DNA of 33,228 bases from positions 1-33,228 of the forward strand of contig FMBT01000632.1 in assembly GCA_900095095.1 (NCBI GenBank). The letters run 5' to 3'. Under the pieces are notes generated by a model. The model made no database searches. It saw only the letters and a list, made by a program, of their open reading frames with translations, and was not told where the DNA came from. Shown here one piece after another: positions 21,070-31,432 of this stretch (within the stretch, counting starts at the first letter, position 1; each line of letters begins with the position of its first letter). Origin of the DNA: Fragilariopsis cylindrus CCMP1102 (lineage: Eukaryota > Bacillariophyta > Bacillariophyceae > Bacillariales > Bacillariaceae). A program made the translations under genes and the position numbers.

Positions 21070-21541
21070 TTTTTATTGTATTGTATTTTATCTTGTTTTG
21101 TTTACTTCTTTGCCGTCCTAGTCTAGCTAGTAGTATCTTAATTGATGCAAAGTTTGCGAGATGAAATCTGACAGGATAAGCTTGCGGCATGCATTGCATA
21201 GGTACAGTAGAACCTCCAAATCGCACATACAAGTACCAAGGGCATTATTTGATTGTGGGACTTTCTACTTCGTATGGGATGTGGGTGGAGTGTGGAGACA
21301 GAGCGAAGATGTTGGTTGGATTGTGGAATGACGTTTCATGTTTTACTGTATTGTTATTGGCGTTATTTACAGTATTGCTACTAACTAAATGTTTAGATTT
21401 CGTGAAGATCTTTTACGGGACTGAGCCCCTGGGACTGAGTGAGTCCTTGTCTTGCAATTGGGATGTATTGAGACATACGGTAGGCCCCCTACTACAATTG
21501 TACTAGTACATTTTTAAATCTACAGCTAGTCTATTAATTGT
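21070..21541. other. Intergenic region between MFS transporter and hydrolase
   Basis: The 5' region of the hydrolase and the 3' end of the MFS gene, both on the minus strand. A plus-strand frame at 21189-21506 has no recognisable features and is not accepted as a gene. Confidence 0.45.
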
Positions 21542-23704
21542 TCATTTATATTGTTTTATACTTGCTCTAGTCATTTCAATGACAGCATTAGCACCAGTAG
21601 CCATATCTATATCTATATTTTTGGTATCTTCATCAGCTTCTTCTATTACTATTTCTTCAGTTTGTGGAATTGCATGATGATGATGATGATGATGGTTTCT
21701 CATCAATGATGATGATGATACAGTAGAAGTAGTAGTAACAACGAGAACTAATATAGTACAACCAATCAGAACCACCAAAGCTGATATTCTATACATAATT
21801 CTTGGACCTAATGTAGATTCTAGATATCCACCAAATACTAAACCAAGTACGGAACCAATCCCAGTAAAGAGTTGTAAAAATCCTTGACCTGTCGCTTCCT
21901 TTCCGTCATTATTATTGTTATTACTATTATTGCGCTTCTTGTTGTCATCATCACTACTACCACTGTTGTTGTTGGTGTTGCTACTATCATTATCATTATC
22001 ATTATTCCTGTTATTCTTGTTACGGAATATTAATTTTGTTGATACAAAATCAATTGCAGCAGTTTGACTACTTGCATATGTAATTCCATGTAGTGGTTCT
22101 AAGAACAATGCTAATATTGGTTTATGGATCGGTAGGAATGTATAACCAATAACTCGTACAATATAGGAGAATGATGCAATTATTAGTAAACCACTACAAC
22201 CACCACATTTTTTTAACAAGTATGGCGCGATATGAAATATTGGTATTTCAAATATCACAGTCAATACCACAGTACAGGACATTAATGTATAGGATCCACC
22301 TAAGAATTCGAAGAATAAAAATATAAGATCATTTACAATAGCCTGTCCCGAGGAAAGTGTGACAAGACAAATCAGAAATGCAATCGTATAGTTGGTGGCA
22401 CCAAATATAGCAAATATTGAGATATAATAGGAGATTTTGCTCTTTCTTGTATTGTTGCTGCTGCTGGTAGCGGTACGTGTAGTAGTGCGACTATCGTCAT
22501 CGTCATCGTCATCGTCGTCATCGTCGTCGATGTCTATTCTTCTAGTTACTGGTACCGTCATGATAGGCTCGTCTTCAAACGTATCAATGTTATTGCCCCT
22601 ACTGCTTATGTTGTTGTTGTTGTTATTGTTGTTGTCCGCCTCATCGATATCAGTAGAATCCGGTAGGATTATATCACTATCACATTTTGTTAGCCGTCCA
22701 CCAGCATTATCGTTTGCTGTTATTGGCATTAACATATACCCATATAGCCAAAAGAAGCCTATAGTAGATAATTGACAAGGATATAATACCCAAAAGTTGT
22801 TGTTATTGCTGTTGTTATTACTACCTGCATTGTTAATAGTAGTATTAGTAGGAAAATCCAATATTGGTCCGATCATCATATTTGCTATAGCCCATGATAT
22901 TGCACCATAAAGTCTTTCTTTTCCATAACCATCTGTTGCTGCTGTTTCTTACTATCGTTGTTGTTGTTGTTGTTATTGTTATTGTTATCGTCTTCATAAT
23001 CGTTTTCTCGATCAATATTATCAGAATCCTTGTTCTGCGATCGTTGCTGTTGATGATGGTCTTTCTTGAGAAAATCTAAACATATTCCATCTAAGATAGG
23101 GAATACCAATGATGTACTACATGCATATAATATACGTAGGAAAATAAACCAAGGAACTGAATGGAAGAAAGTGGGATGGATGACGAAGATGCTGAAAATA
23201 AATGATGTAACCATGAAAACAAAATATAATTGTTCCCATAAAGCAACCAAATCCCAATATATATAATCGTCCCTTTTTTGGATATTGTTGTTCCATTTGG
23301 TCTGCATATATACCTGTAATGATCCAATGAATATACCAACTAATTTTTGTATTGCCAATATTATACCAATTTGTGCAGAATTTAATTTTTAGTGTTGATT
23401 GGGATGATGACGATTCCGCTTCTAAAAAGGATGCAGTAAATCGTCCACCGGTAATAGAAATCCATACAAATACAGCAGTATATAACAATCTAGGTCGGCG
23501 GTACCAGCAGAAATTGTTATTATTGCTACTTATTACATCGGGAGAAGAAGATATCATGATTCTGATTCTGATTCTGATTCTGATTATATTCTTTCTTTTT
23601 CTCGTCGTCGTCGTCGTCGTCGTCGTTGTCTTACAAGTACTCTCTTTCACTAATGTAATGTATTGTTCTGATTTTCTTCCTCTATTGTAACTCTTCTTCG
23701 TCAT
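21542..23704 (-). CDS. Major facilitator superfamily transporter (MFSD6/LacY-like group)
   Basis: A multi-pass membrane transporter; the substrate is unknown. The start is either ATG 23704 or ATG 23557 (MISSSPDVISS); the latter avoids a Thr/Arg-Ile repeat. The first half is split among three frames: YTAVFVWISITGGRFTASF, IGIILAIQKLVGIFIGS, GIYADQMEQQYPKKGRLYIL, VFMVTSFIFSIFVIHPTFF, FIFLRILYACSTSLVFPIL and, near 22915-22880, ERLYGAISWAIANMMIGP. From 22879 one clean frame carries the second half: YYISIFAIFGATNYTIAFLI, LEPLHGITYASSQTA and GQGFLQLFTGIGSVLGLVF. The LYGAISW and LEPLHGITYA motifs point to the MFS_1-like/MFSD6 group. Central and C-terminal loops are swollen by runs of Asn, Asp, Ser and His. 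The frame changes cluster between 23375 and 22880. Confidence 0.85.
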
Positions 23705-24078
23705 GCTTTCCTTGTGTTATCTAACTGATAATATAACTTTAGTCGAGACTCACTTTTATGTCGGGTATTGTATTAGAGGAGTACTAGGAACCAATGGATA
23801 TGCATGGTTCGTTCGTTCGTTCGTTCTTCGTGGTGAGGATATGATGTGATGTGTTACGAAATTTCGTTCATTAAAAAAATCTGAAAAAGAACTAAACACA
23901 TCATTTTTCAATCAGGACTAAATCAGTCCTAAGATCTACGGTATGTGAAAGAATTTTAGTACTGCTGTAGTAAGTGATGTTTGTCCAAAACTTTTCGACG
24001 GTATCACACCAACACGACGAACACAAAAACAAAATAAATGTTGACGCTCGATGCCCCCATTTGATTACACTTGTTTTG
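23705..24078. other. Divergent promoter region, MFS transporter and IMPACT-AlkB genes
   Basis: No gene is seen. It contains a TTCG microsatellite (23807-23826) and the inverted-repeat motif at 23914-23930 that recurs at 27535. Confidence 0.55.
23914..23930. promoter_or_regulatory. Inverted-repeat motif, candidate regulatory site, copy 1
   Basis: AGGACT-AAATC-AGTCCT: perfect 6-bp arms with a 5-bp centre. It lies about 149 bp before the proposed start of the IMPACT-AlkB gene and upstream of the divergent MFS gene. Sixteen consecutive bases recur at 27535, upstream of the Nei-type glycosylase gene. A dimeric factor site is an inference. Confidence 0.45.
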
Positions 24079-25223
24079 ATGATGACTAGGAGTATGGAAC
24101 CTATTGCTGAGCTTGCAGTTGCAGATAGTCGATTCCTTGGTTTCTGTTTCAATTTTTCGACTATAAAAGAAGTGGAACAATGTCAACGTACTTTGAAGGA
24201 GCAATATCCAACAGCAGCACATATTCCGATTGTCTATAAATTTTCTTCGAATAATAATAATAAGGAGGGATGGGATGAAGATCAAGAACCATCTGATTCG
24301 GTCGGTCCAGGTATTATGAAAGAAATAATCAAGAAAAAGCAACAACAACAACAACAAAAGAAATCGGACGATGATGATGGGAGTAGCGGTGACGACGAAA
24401 CAAAACAAAAATAACTTGGTAGTAGCAGTAGTTCGCTTTTGGGGAGATACACTTTGGGAGTTACTTGTGGTCGATTACCTCAATGCTATCAATCCATTGC
24501 TCGACTTGTTCTACATCGATACTTCTACTATACTAGTACAAGTACAAGTAGTAATAACAAGATGATCATGCAACCATTCGAGTTGGAAATACTCAATAAT
24601 ATAGAAAATTCTATCTATGGATTGGGAGCTGGTGATTGTGAATTAATTGTAGATATTGTTCCGGACGACAACGATGATGATTTACTACTCGTAGATAAAG
24701 TGAAAATGGAACTGAACTTTGAGGGTTTTATGGGAGCTGCTGGTGAAGTGTTACCAAGATTACAAAATTTACAAGCGGATCTTACACAGAATTTAATTCC
24801 TATTTATCGTTATCCAGGAAATTATAGTGGTGATTCATGGAAGACATTTGAATGGAGTCCAACTTCATTAATAATAAAAGAAGCTGTGGAAGATAATTTA
24901 TTACTACCACAAACAATGAATCATTGTGTAACAAACTACTACCGAGATGGTACAGACTTTATTGGTCATCATTCTGATAAGGATTTAGATTTGAATAGAG
25001 ATGGTGCTATTGTAAGTGTCTCACTAGGCGATGAACGAATTTTTGAATTGAAACGCCGAAAATATCCCAAAGATATAACAAGGATTGTATTACCACCACG
25101 GTCGATGCTAGTACTAGGACCATAACAAACAAAGAATTTAGTCATTCAATACTACAAAACGTTGACAGTAACAAAACTCGAATTAGTTTAACGATGAGAG
25201 AGGTAAAAACATTCAAAGATTAA
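24079..25223 (+). CDS. IMPACT/UPF0029 domain fused to AlkB-type 2OG-Fe(II) oxygenase, frameshifted
   Basis: The C-terminal half is an ALKBH2/3-like dioxygenase. This family oxidatively removes alkyl groups from DNA or RNA bases using 2-oxoglutarate and Fe(II). Motifs are LPRLQNLQAD, IPIYRYPGNYSG, MNHCVTNYYRDGTDFIGHH, the iron-binding HSD (24967-24978), VSVSLGDERIFELKRR, the second iron His in TNKEFSHSIL (25143) and the 2OG-binding Arg region TRISLTMREVKTF. The N-terminal half resembles the UPF0029/IMPACT-N domain: SRFLGFCFNFSTIKEVEQ, AHIPIVYKF, DQEPSDSVGPGIM, NLVVAVVRFWGDT and LGVTCGRLPQCYQSIA. One-base shifts lie near 24410, 24447 and 25123. The end of the IMPACT part and nearly all of the oxygenase share one uninterrupted frame. 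Starts at 24079 or 24094 are possible; an internal ATG at 24561 could give the oxygenase alone. Total length would be about 380 residues. Glu/Gln/Lys-rich repeats break the IMPACT part. Confidence 0.85.
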
Positions 25224-25641
25224 ACACGAACAGACTTTTTGGACAAGGCGTTCGTAATAAGTCACTCAACAACTACGTAAAGGCATTTAATTGAAAATTG
25301 TGCTTTATTTTCTGGATTCTGTACACTATCTCCTTGATGGTTTCGAAAATCAAATCAATATGCTATCAATAATACAATACTTGTTTGTTAATGACAGGGA
25401 TATTTGCAACTGGTACGTTATCTGTAAGATTACTTACAAAACTTGGTATCGACAACAGGAAGAAAGGGAAGCCAGAGATTTTTTCTCGAAATCGTCTATG
25501 AGCGGAACGAAGTACTAATTTTGTTTTGGTATCGGCAAGCCTATATATTGAACTAGGGGGAGCTCTACTAAATAAGTACAATATAGTGTTGATAATGAAA
25601 AGCGAATAATCTAAAATTTAGGATATCATTATTTCGAACTC
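25224..25641. other. Convergent intergenic region between AlkB and Nei genes
   Basis: The two DNA-repair genes end tail to tail across this 418-bp gap. Short open frames on both strands have no recognisable features. Confidence 0.55.
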
Positions 25642-27194
25642 TCAATTCTTTCGAGTTGGACGGCGTTTTGACGCTGGCTTCCTCTCATTATTTTCTTCTT
25701 CTGGTAGTGACTCTTGTTTGATTTTTTTCGTTCCTTCAGATTCAATAGTATCAGGAAAAAGTACACGCTTTCGGGCTTTCCTTGCTTGGCCTGATGCTAG
25801 CTCGCAATATGCTCTATCGCTAAGTTTTCGCCGGCTTGAGCTTTTCTAGTGCTGCATCTTCAGGCGAAACAAAGGCTGGTGCTGGCGAAACCTTCTTTTC
25901 TTGCTGCTGGGCTTGAGTTAGAATTTCAACTAGTTCTGATTTCTTTGCTTTCGATGAGAAACCACACCTACAGTTGTAAGCTCTGACTTAATTTCCTTCA
26001 CCGTAAGTCTATCCGGTCTAGTTTCTACAATTGCTCGAGCTTTCCTTGCTTGGCCTGATGCGAGCTCAGCAATATGCTCTGTTGCTAAGTTTTCGCCGCT
26101 TGAGCTTTTTCGAGTGCTGCATCTTCAGGCGAAACAAAGGCTGGTGCTGGCGAACCTTCTTTTCTTGCTGCTGGGCTTGAGTTAGAATTCAACCAGTTCT
26201 GCTTTCTTTGCTTTCGATGAGAAATCCACACCTAAAGTTGTCAGTTCTGACTTAATTTCCTTTACCGTAAGTCTCTCCGGTCCACTTTCAATAAGTCTAG
26301 TTTCTACACTTTCTCGTGCGCAGTGTGAATTGAAAGTTTTGTGATTTTGTACTGTTGAGTCACATCAGATTTGCTGCTTGGATCAGAAGTAATTGGTTGA
26401 CATTTGACGCAGGCATAACACGTTCGATTGACAATTTGCCATGTCTTTATTGGACTATCACAGCGAGGGCATTTTGATGAATTGTATATGTACCTTCTCA
26501 ATCTTGGTTTTCCTAACGACACCGCTTCTTCTGGGTCGACTGTTAGAATAGATCCAGTCTCATACCCACGTTTCAACAGAGCCACAGTGTGATACCAAAT
26601 ACTGTCAAACTCGGTCTTGTCTAAGTCCATTCCACGTTTATTCGGATGAACACCCGCTTTGAATAAAATTTCGGCACGATAATATTACCTGGACCGGTAA
26701 AGTAACTTTGATCCATAATCAGTGCACCAATTGATTTTTTTGATTTTTTTACTCGTACCCATAATGCTGCAGGGTCTGCGTCGTGGCGAAGTGGATCTCG
26801 CCAAGTTTGGCACGTTTTTCTTGATACAATTCAATCCCTCCGTGTTGGACAGTCATGGCACTCAAATCTGCAACAATACCAGGAAATTCCAAACGAAGAC
26901 GATTCGTTTTGGTGGTTCTTCTGGTTTTTCATCATTCAAATACACGGCCCATCTTCCAGACATACCAAAATGTACATGAACGACAACTTCTTCAGCTTGA
27001 TCTTTTTTTTCTTCATCGACGAAAAATGCAAACAGATTTTTTCCTACCGCTTCAATTCTTGAAAATGTTTTCCCATTGATCGCCTTAGCACCGTCCGTAA
27101 AACGACCATTCGGACTCCATGCTGTAAATTTCTTTCCCACTAAACGTTGTGTGTGAAGCGAAGCAACACGATGAACACTATGACCTTCTACCAT
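25642..27194 (-). CDS. Fpg/Nei family DNA glycosylase with two C-terminal SAP domains, frameshifted
   Basis: Bifunctional glycosylases of this family excise oxidised bases and cut the abasic site, using the residue exposed after Met removal as nucleophile; this fixes the start at ATG 27194. Here it reads MVEGHSVHR, with Val where most members have Pro. Then come SPNGRFTDGAKAINGKTFSR, the Lys of EAVGKNLFAFF and VHVHFGMSGRW. Shifted frames follow: LRLEFPGIVADLSAMTV, IGALIMDQSYFTGPG and the helix-two-turn-helix GNIYRAEILFKAGVHPNKRG (about 26690-26640). The zinc finger CPRCDSPIKTWQIVNRTCY...CVKC is at about 26475-26395. The C-terminus has two near-identical units, each with LTVKEIKSELTT(L/V)GV and FSSKAKK(A/S)ELVEIL, matching SAP DNA-binding domains. 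A basic tail (KPASKRRPTRKN) looks like a nuclear signal. At least five one-base shifts are needed. Confidence 0.88.
25772..26312 (-). repeat. Two tandem copies of a ~264-bp coding repeat (SAP units)
   Basis: Copy A (25772-26035) and copy B (26036 to about 26312) are highly similar in tandem. Each encodes a SAP domain followed by a linker with SPAPAFVSPEDAALEKAQ and ELASGQARKAR. Copy B carries a 15-base extra segment near its end. The copies differ by several single-base gaps (e.g. GAAACC/GAACC, GCCGGC/GCCGC, GCTCGC/GCTCAGC) that break frame in one copy and not the other. Confidence 0.9.
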
Positions 27195-27713
27195 TCTTAT
27201 TTGATTCCGTAAGACGCTGTTGCCGCCTAACGCTAAGACTGCTTTCTTCCTTGTAACGACAGATAAAAATGAAACAAAAACAGTACTACCGTACGATGCA
27301 AACTTCGACCAAGAGACCATCCAATGCAATCCAGAAACAAGTGTTGATATACCGGTATTATGTGCGTTCTAACGGAATGGCTAATGCCGGTACTGTATCG
27401 AACTACAGCTGTGCTACACTGAATCCAAAGAATCTCAACACATGAAAATCTGAATCATCACAACATCATCGCCGAATGAAATAACAAATAACAATACATA
27501 CGGTATGACGCACACACGACTGAGACGGAGGTCAAGGACTAAATCAGTCCCAACCATTTTTTGGATCTCTACGATCTTTTTTGCTTTTCCGCCTCTTCTA
27601 CCAGTCTTCTTTTCCTTGATTTCTTATTCCTCGAAGTAGTATTACGTATTGCAACAACAAGACCTCCTCCCACAGGAAAATAAATATATCAAACAACAAC
27701 ACAAACAAACAAG
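27195..27713. other. Divergent promoter region, Nei glycosylase and DUF423 genes
   Basis: Contains the second copy of the inverted-repeat motif at 27535-27551. The minus-strand frame stays open upstream of 27194, but translation from there would bury the catalytic N-terminus. Confidence 0.55.
27535..27551. promoter_or_regulatory. Inverted-repeat motif, candidate regulatory site, copy 2
   Basis: AGGACTAAATCAGTCC followed by C: identical to copy 1 over 16 bases, so the arms keep five of six pairs. It lies about 341 bp before the Nei start (minus strand) and about 163 bp before the DUF423 start (plus strand). Confidence 0.45.
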
Positions 27714-28177
27714 ATGTCGACGTTACGAATACTTGCAGCTGCGATGGGGAGTACGGGTGTAGCGATGGGAGCATTCGGTGCACATGCACTGAAAGATATT
27801 CTAACGAAACGAGGATCCACGGCATTGTGGCAAACTGCTACAATATATCAATTATTCCATGCCACGGCTGTTTTATCTTTAGCAGCAGCATCATCATCCC
27901 ATCTCATCATCATCCTCATCATCATCATCATCACCAGAAGAAGAAATTACCGTGCACAATAAGAATCTACTTGCTGGGAAATTAATGTCATTCGGTACCC
28001 TCTTATTTTCGGGTTCATATATTGTTTGGCTTTGGGACTGGACCCCAAAAACTGATGGGCCCGATGACACCTGTAGGTGGACTGTTTATGATAGGTGGTT
28101 GGGTGTCGTTGGAATGTCGTAATACAACATGTACGGTATATTTGAAAATATTAATATGTTCACAGAATTATAAATAG
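27714..28177 (+). CDS. DUF423/TMEM256 family small membrane protein, frameshifted
   Basis: The function of this widespread small membrane family is unknown. From ATG 27714 the N-terminus shows the family signature: LAAAMGSTGVAMGAFGAHAL, then LWQTATIYQLFHATAVLSLA. A His/Ser/Ile codon repeat (about 27888-27945) carries the first frame change. The family resumes with NLLAGKLMSFGTLLFSGSY, then after another shift near 28045 the C-terminal GPMTPVGGLFMIGGWVSL. Three to four membrane helices are expected. The end is uncertain: after GGWVSL the frame runs on to a stop at 28177, about 20 residues longer than typical. Confidence 0.85.
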
Positions 28178-28750
28178 GACAATAAAAACTATTCCTTGTG
28201 TTATGATAAGAGCGCAATGCGTGAATCATTATTGTTTGAATTATAATAGTACTATATTATTATATCATATAAGTAGGTAGGTAAGCTTTAAATATTATTA
28301 TGGTTGAATAATGGAGTGACTTCTTTCTTATTTTTCCGTAGCAATGCATTCACTTGGCTCTAGCTAGAGCTGGTAGTGAAAAGAAAGGTCCAAAACCCCG
28401 AACGGTAGCACATGAGGATCAAATCACTACCTTTCTCTTATGTTTTGTGTAATGAAGCGAATGAATGAATCAAATCGAATGAATCGAATTGAATTGAACC
28501 TAGCAGTGTTTTGTCGTGTCTGTATTCGTTCCCGCCTCCTCCCTACCTGGCTCAGGATGCAATACTGTAACTAGCGTTATGTAAGAGAAATTATATTGTG
28601 TATATAATAGTGGTTGGAACAGAAGATCAAAAATCAATGATTGATTTCCATTCCAACCAACTTGTTCCGATCGATCACAAACCACCACGCCTTATGCTGA
28701 GTTTAGCCGTCGTCGTCGTCGTCGTCGTCGTCTATCCCATCCTCCTTCCT
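28178..28750. other. Intergenic region, convergent 3' ends
   Basis: No gene is seen between the DUF423 gene and the protease gene. It contains a degenerate GAATGAAT/GAATTGAA stretch near 28454-28498. A plus-strand frame at 28598-28804 is the shadow of a GTC repeat lying over the last protease exon. Confidence 0.5.
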
Positions 28751-30839
28751 CTACGTATATGCTTCCGAATCTACTTCCGAACTAGAGCCTCGAATAGTAG
28801 ATGAGGCGGATCCACCAACTGACCCTCCGTCATTCAATCTCCCCTATAGTGGTGATGTTCGTAAGAGAATGATATCGTAGTAAGCAATGTGGTGTGGTGA
28901 GAGTTAGTATGCATCAGGAAGGAAATATACTGTGGAATCATCGCCCCAGTACAAAACTCTCTGTTGTTAGTTATTAGTATCATTTTTATTTTTACTTACC
29001 TTGTTGACACGATTTGGCTCATAGCATACTGAGTCTCTTTTATTACAAGCAAGCCCATCGCAGCATTCATCATCATCATCGCATTGAACACTTGATCCAA
29101 AACAATTTTGATCTGCTACTACCGGTACCGGCGTTTGTTGTTGTTGTTAAAGTCTAATCGAAATCGAATCTTTCATCGTCACCACGAAAAGAATTTCATC
29201 ATTCATAGTATTCATCACTTCACCGTTGCCGTTGTTGTTTGTAGTAACATCACTTGCACAAAGTTTGGTAGAACTTGCTGGTATCAGCAACACTACTACT
29301 ACCATCTACCTCAAAAGTCGATCATCACCACAACCGATGTTCGAATAAATTCATAATGGTAGCCACGGAGGTATACACACCTGGATAACCTTCCTGTGCA
29401 CAACCTATTCCCCACGAAACAACACCTAATTGAATTTTGTTAGATGTGGTAGAATCGGTGACGTAATTCGGACCACCAGAATCACCTAAACACGCATCTT
29501 TCCCACCACCAGTGATGGCTCCAGCACAATACATATCTGGTTTGATTTTTTTATTATCATCCTCATTCTCATTATCACTCTCAATGCTATTATATTAGTA
29601 TTGTAATTCAGTTCACACTCCTCTCGTCCGATTAATGCTACGTCCACTGATTGTAATGTTGGCGGAACAGAGACATCCTCTGTATTACGTTGTCCGAATC
29701 CAGCTACACGGATATTGGAAATGCTTTTTTAGTGGTAGCAGCAGAATTTAATGATGATACTTCTTCATTATTATTGGCATCATTCTTGTAATAATCATTC
29801 CAAAATACACCATCCGCCAGTTCCATGACCTCAAATACACCAATTTTGTTTCTGGAATACAATTTGTCATGGTTAATACGGCCACATCATTGGAATTATC
29901 CGTATTATTAAAGTCCGGATGGATAAAGGTTTGTCCACGATCAATTAGGAGACATGATAGGGTTTGGACAGTCCGGTGGTGATATCAATATTATCATTGA
30001 AGGGTCGCCAGGCATTCACGTACACCGCCTTCGTCCGATTAACACGTGCATCAGACACACAATGTGCCGCTGTTAAGATATGACATCGGGAGACCAGTGT
30101 TCCACCACACCCTGCAAATTTCCACATTTGATCTTCCTCGACGTATCGTAACTGCATCACAAAAGAATCTAATTCCGAATCCGAGGATCCACCCACAATA
30201 CGAGGTTGAATAGGAGGTGGAATAATTGTATTACTACTACTACTACTAACAGATGCAGTAGCAGTAGTAGGAGACAATGATGATGATGATGATAATACGA
30301 TGGGGATTCCAGTATTGTTCCATGGTTCTAGTAAAGTAGATGTTGCTGATGTTAGAAAGGAAGATGGATCGTAAATAATAGGAAGTAAATTAGTATCATC
30401 ACCCAGCAGACGATGACGGCGACTATACTGTTTTGTTGTTGTTGTTGTTTCTGTGGTCCGTACACTGATGATGATAATGATGATGATGATGAAAGTTTCC
30501 GTATTCTATTTTACTTCTATTATTACTTCATTTCTTCTAACACTACTGCTGGCTGCTGCTGCTGGGTAGCAATGATCTTTCTGTTATTGTTATTGTTGTT
30601 GTTTCTTCTAACCTTGTTACTCGACGTATTCTTCTTCGACTATATTTACTATCATCTTTGTTCATCCCTGGAGCAGCTGCTGACGACGACGTTGCCACTA
30701 CCCCCAGTATACAACAACAGCCAAACAATGATGTAGCAGTAGCAGCAATAGCAATGGCGAACACCGTTGATACTACTACTACTCTTATTTTTTGCGATCG
30801 CCTCCACGACCTCCGTCGACCAATTGATGATCCCGCCAT
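28751..30839 (-). CDS. Trypsin-like (S1) serine protease with Cys-rich C-terminal domain, frameshifted
   Basis: A secreted or membrane-anchored S1 endopeptidase precursor. From ATG 30839 there is a basic N-terminus and a hydrophobic anchor or signal ([20 protein letters not shown]), then a Ser/Thr-rich propeptide. The catalytic domain starts at PRIVGG (about 30200). The triad is His in [14 protein letters not shown] (30070), Asp in SNDVAVLTM (about 29885, shifted frame) and Ser in [11 protein letters not shown] (about 29480). [22 protein letters not shown] and [20 protein letters not shown] match the family. Asp in [11 protein letters not shown] implies cleavage after Lys/Arg. The frame stops at 29325, but coding evidently goes on: [11 protein letters not shown], then a six-Cys domain (29104-29024), a GTAAGT donor at 28999 and an acceptor at 28844. 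A phase-0 exon [19 protein letters not shown] ends at 28751. Several one-base shifts are needed. Confidence 0.85.
28844..28999 (-). other. Candidate intron near the 3' end of the protease gene
   Basis: Donor AAG|GTAAGT (29002-28994) and acceptor ACTATAG|GGG (28850-28841), 156 bp. Both flanking exons are in phase 0, and the downstream exon is open for about 30 codons to a TAG at 28751. Confidence 0.6.
29024..29104 (-). other. Cystine-knot-like Cys-rich domain in the protease tail
   Basis: Six Cys are spaced C-X6-C-X5-CC-X4-C-X6-C, with [20 protein letters not shown] at the core. This matches the inhibitor-cystine-knot spacing used by many small extracellular domains. It follows the protease domain in a frame too short to be found by ORF length alone. 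Confidence 0.65.
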
Positions 30840-31371
30840 AGCTTATTGTGTGATTATAACAATGAAGTAAGAAGGTCTATTAAGTATTGGTAAAGTAACG
30901 CATACACCCAAGGAGAGAGGCAACAAAGACAAAAGACGATAGCGATACACGGGATAGGTTTTAGGTGATTTACTTGTACTTGGTACGGTAAAAGCAAACT
31001 GCCTCTAAAGTTAGTTGTACTCGATGCTAAGTGTTATTTTCATAATTTTAACGGAGTGGATGATTCACCTTACTTGTCCGTCTTTGAGATTTCATCGGCA
31101 TTTAATTAATGGGATTCGACACAATAATTTTATCGGAGTTGGAACAACCACACACTGAAATAGCACGAGCATGACATGGCTGACCTAATTCGAAAATCGC
31201 CAAGAAAAAAATTGAACGGAAATGCGATTTTTTTAGTTCAGCCTAGAAAAAGATACATTAATTTTTAGTCTCCTATATTATAATATTTTTATTCTGTAGC
31301 AAGTTGCTGCTTTGTATTGAGCAAAAAACATCTAAATATAATTTTAGAAATGATGTAATAACACAAACAAA

Positions 31372-31373
<2 letters not shown>

Positions 31374-31408
<35 letters not shown>

Positions 31409-31432
31409 CACACTACACACTACACACTACAT
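31374..31432. repeat. AC dinucleotide repeat grading into ACACACT heptamers
   Basis: About 16 AC units (31374-31406), followed by three ACACTAC-type 7-bp units. The heptamer appears to derive from the dinucleotide run. Confidence 0.9.

Noticed and set aside
21189..21506. Plus-strand frame of 105 codons between hydrolase and MFS genes
   Set aside because: No recognisable motif and atypical composition; probably chance.
22437..23079. Plus-strand Leu/Ser/Val-rich frames that mimic membrane proteins
   Set aside because: Shadows of Asn/Asp codon repeats in the MFS loops on the minus strand.
24371..24565. Separate small gene with NNLVVAVVRFWGDTLWELLVV
   Set aside because: It is the middle piece of the IMPACT-like domain in a third frame between two one-base shifts.
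28598..28804. Plus-strand frame with a poly-Val stretch
   Set aside because: Antisense of a GAC repeat; the minus strand here fits the terminal exon of the protease better.
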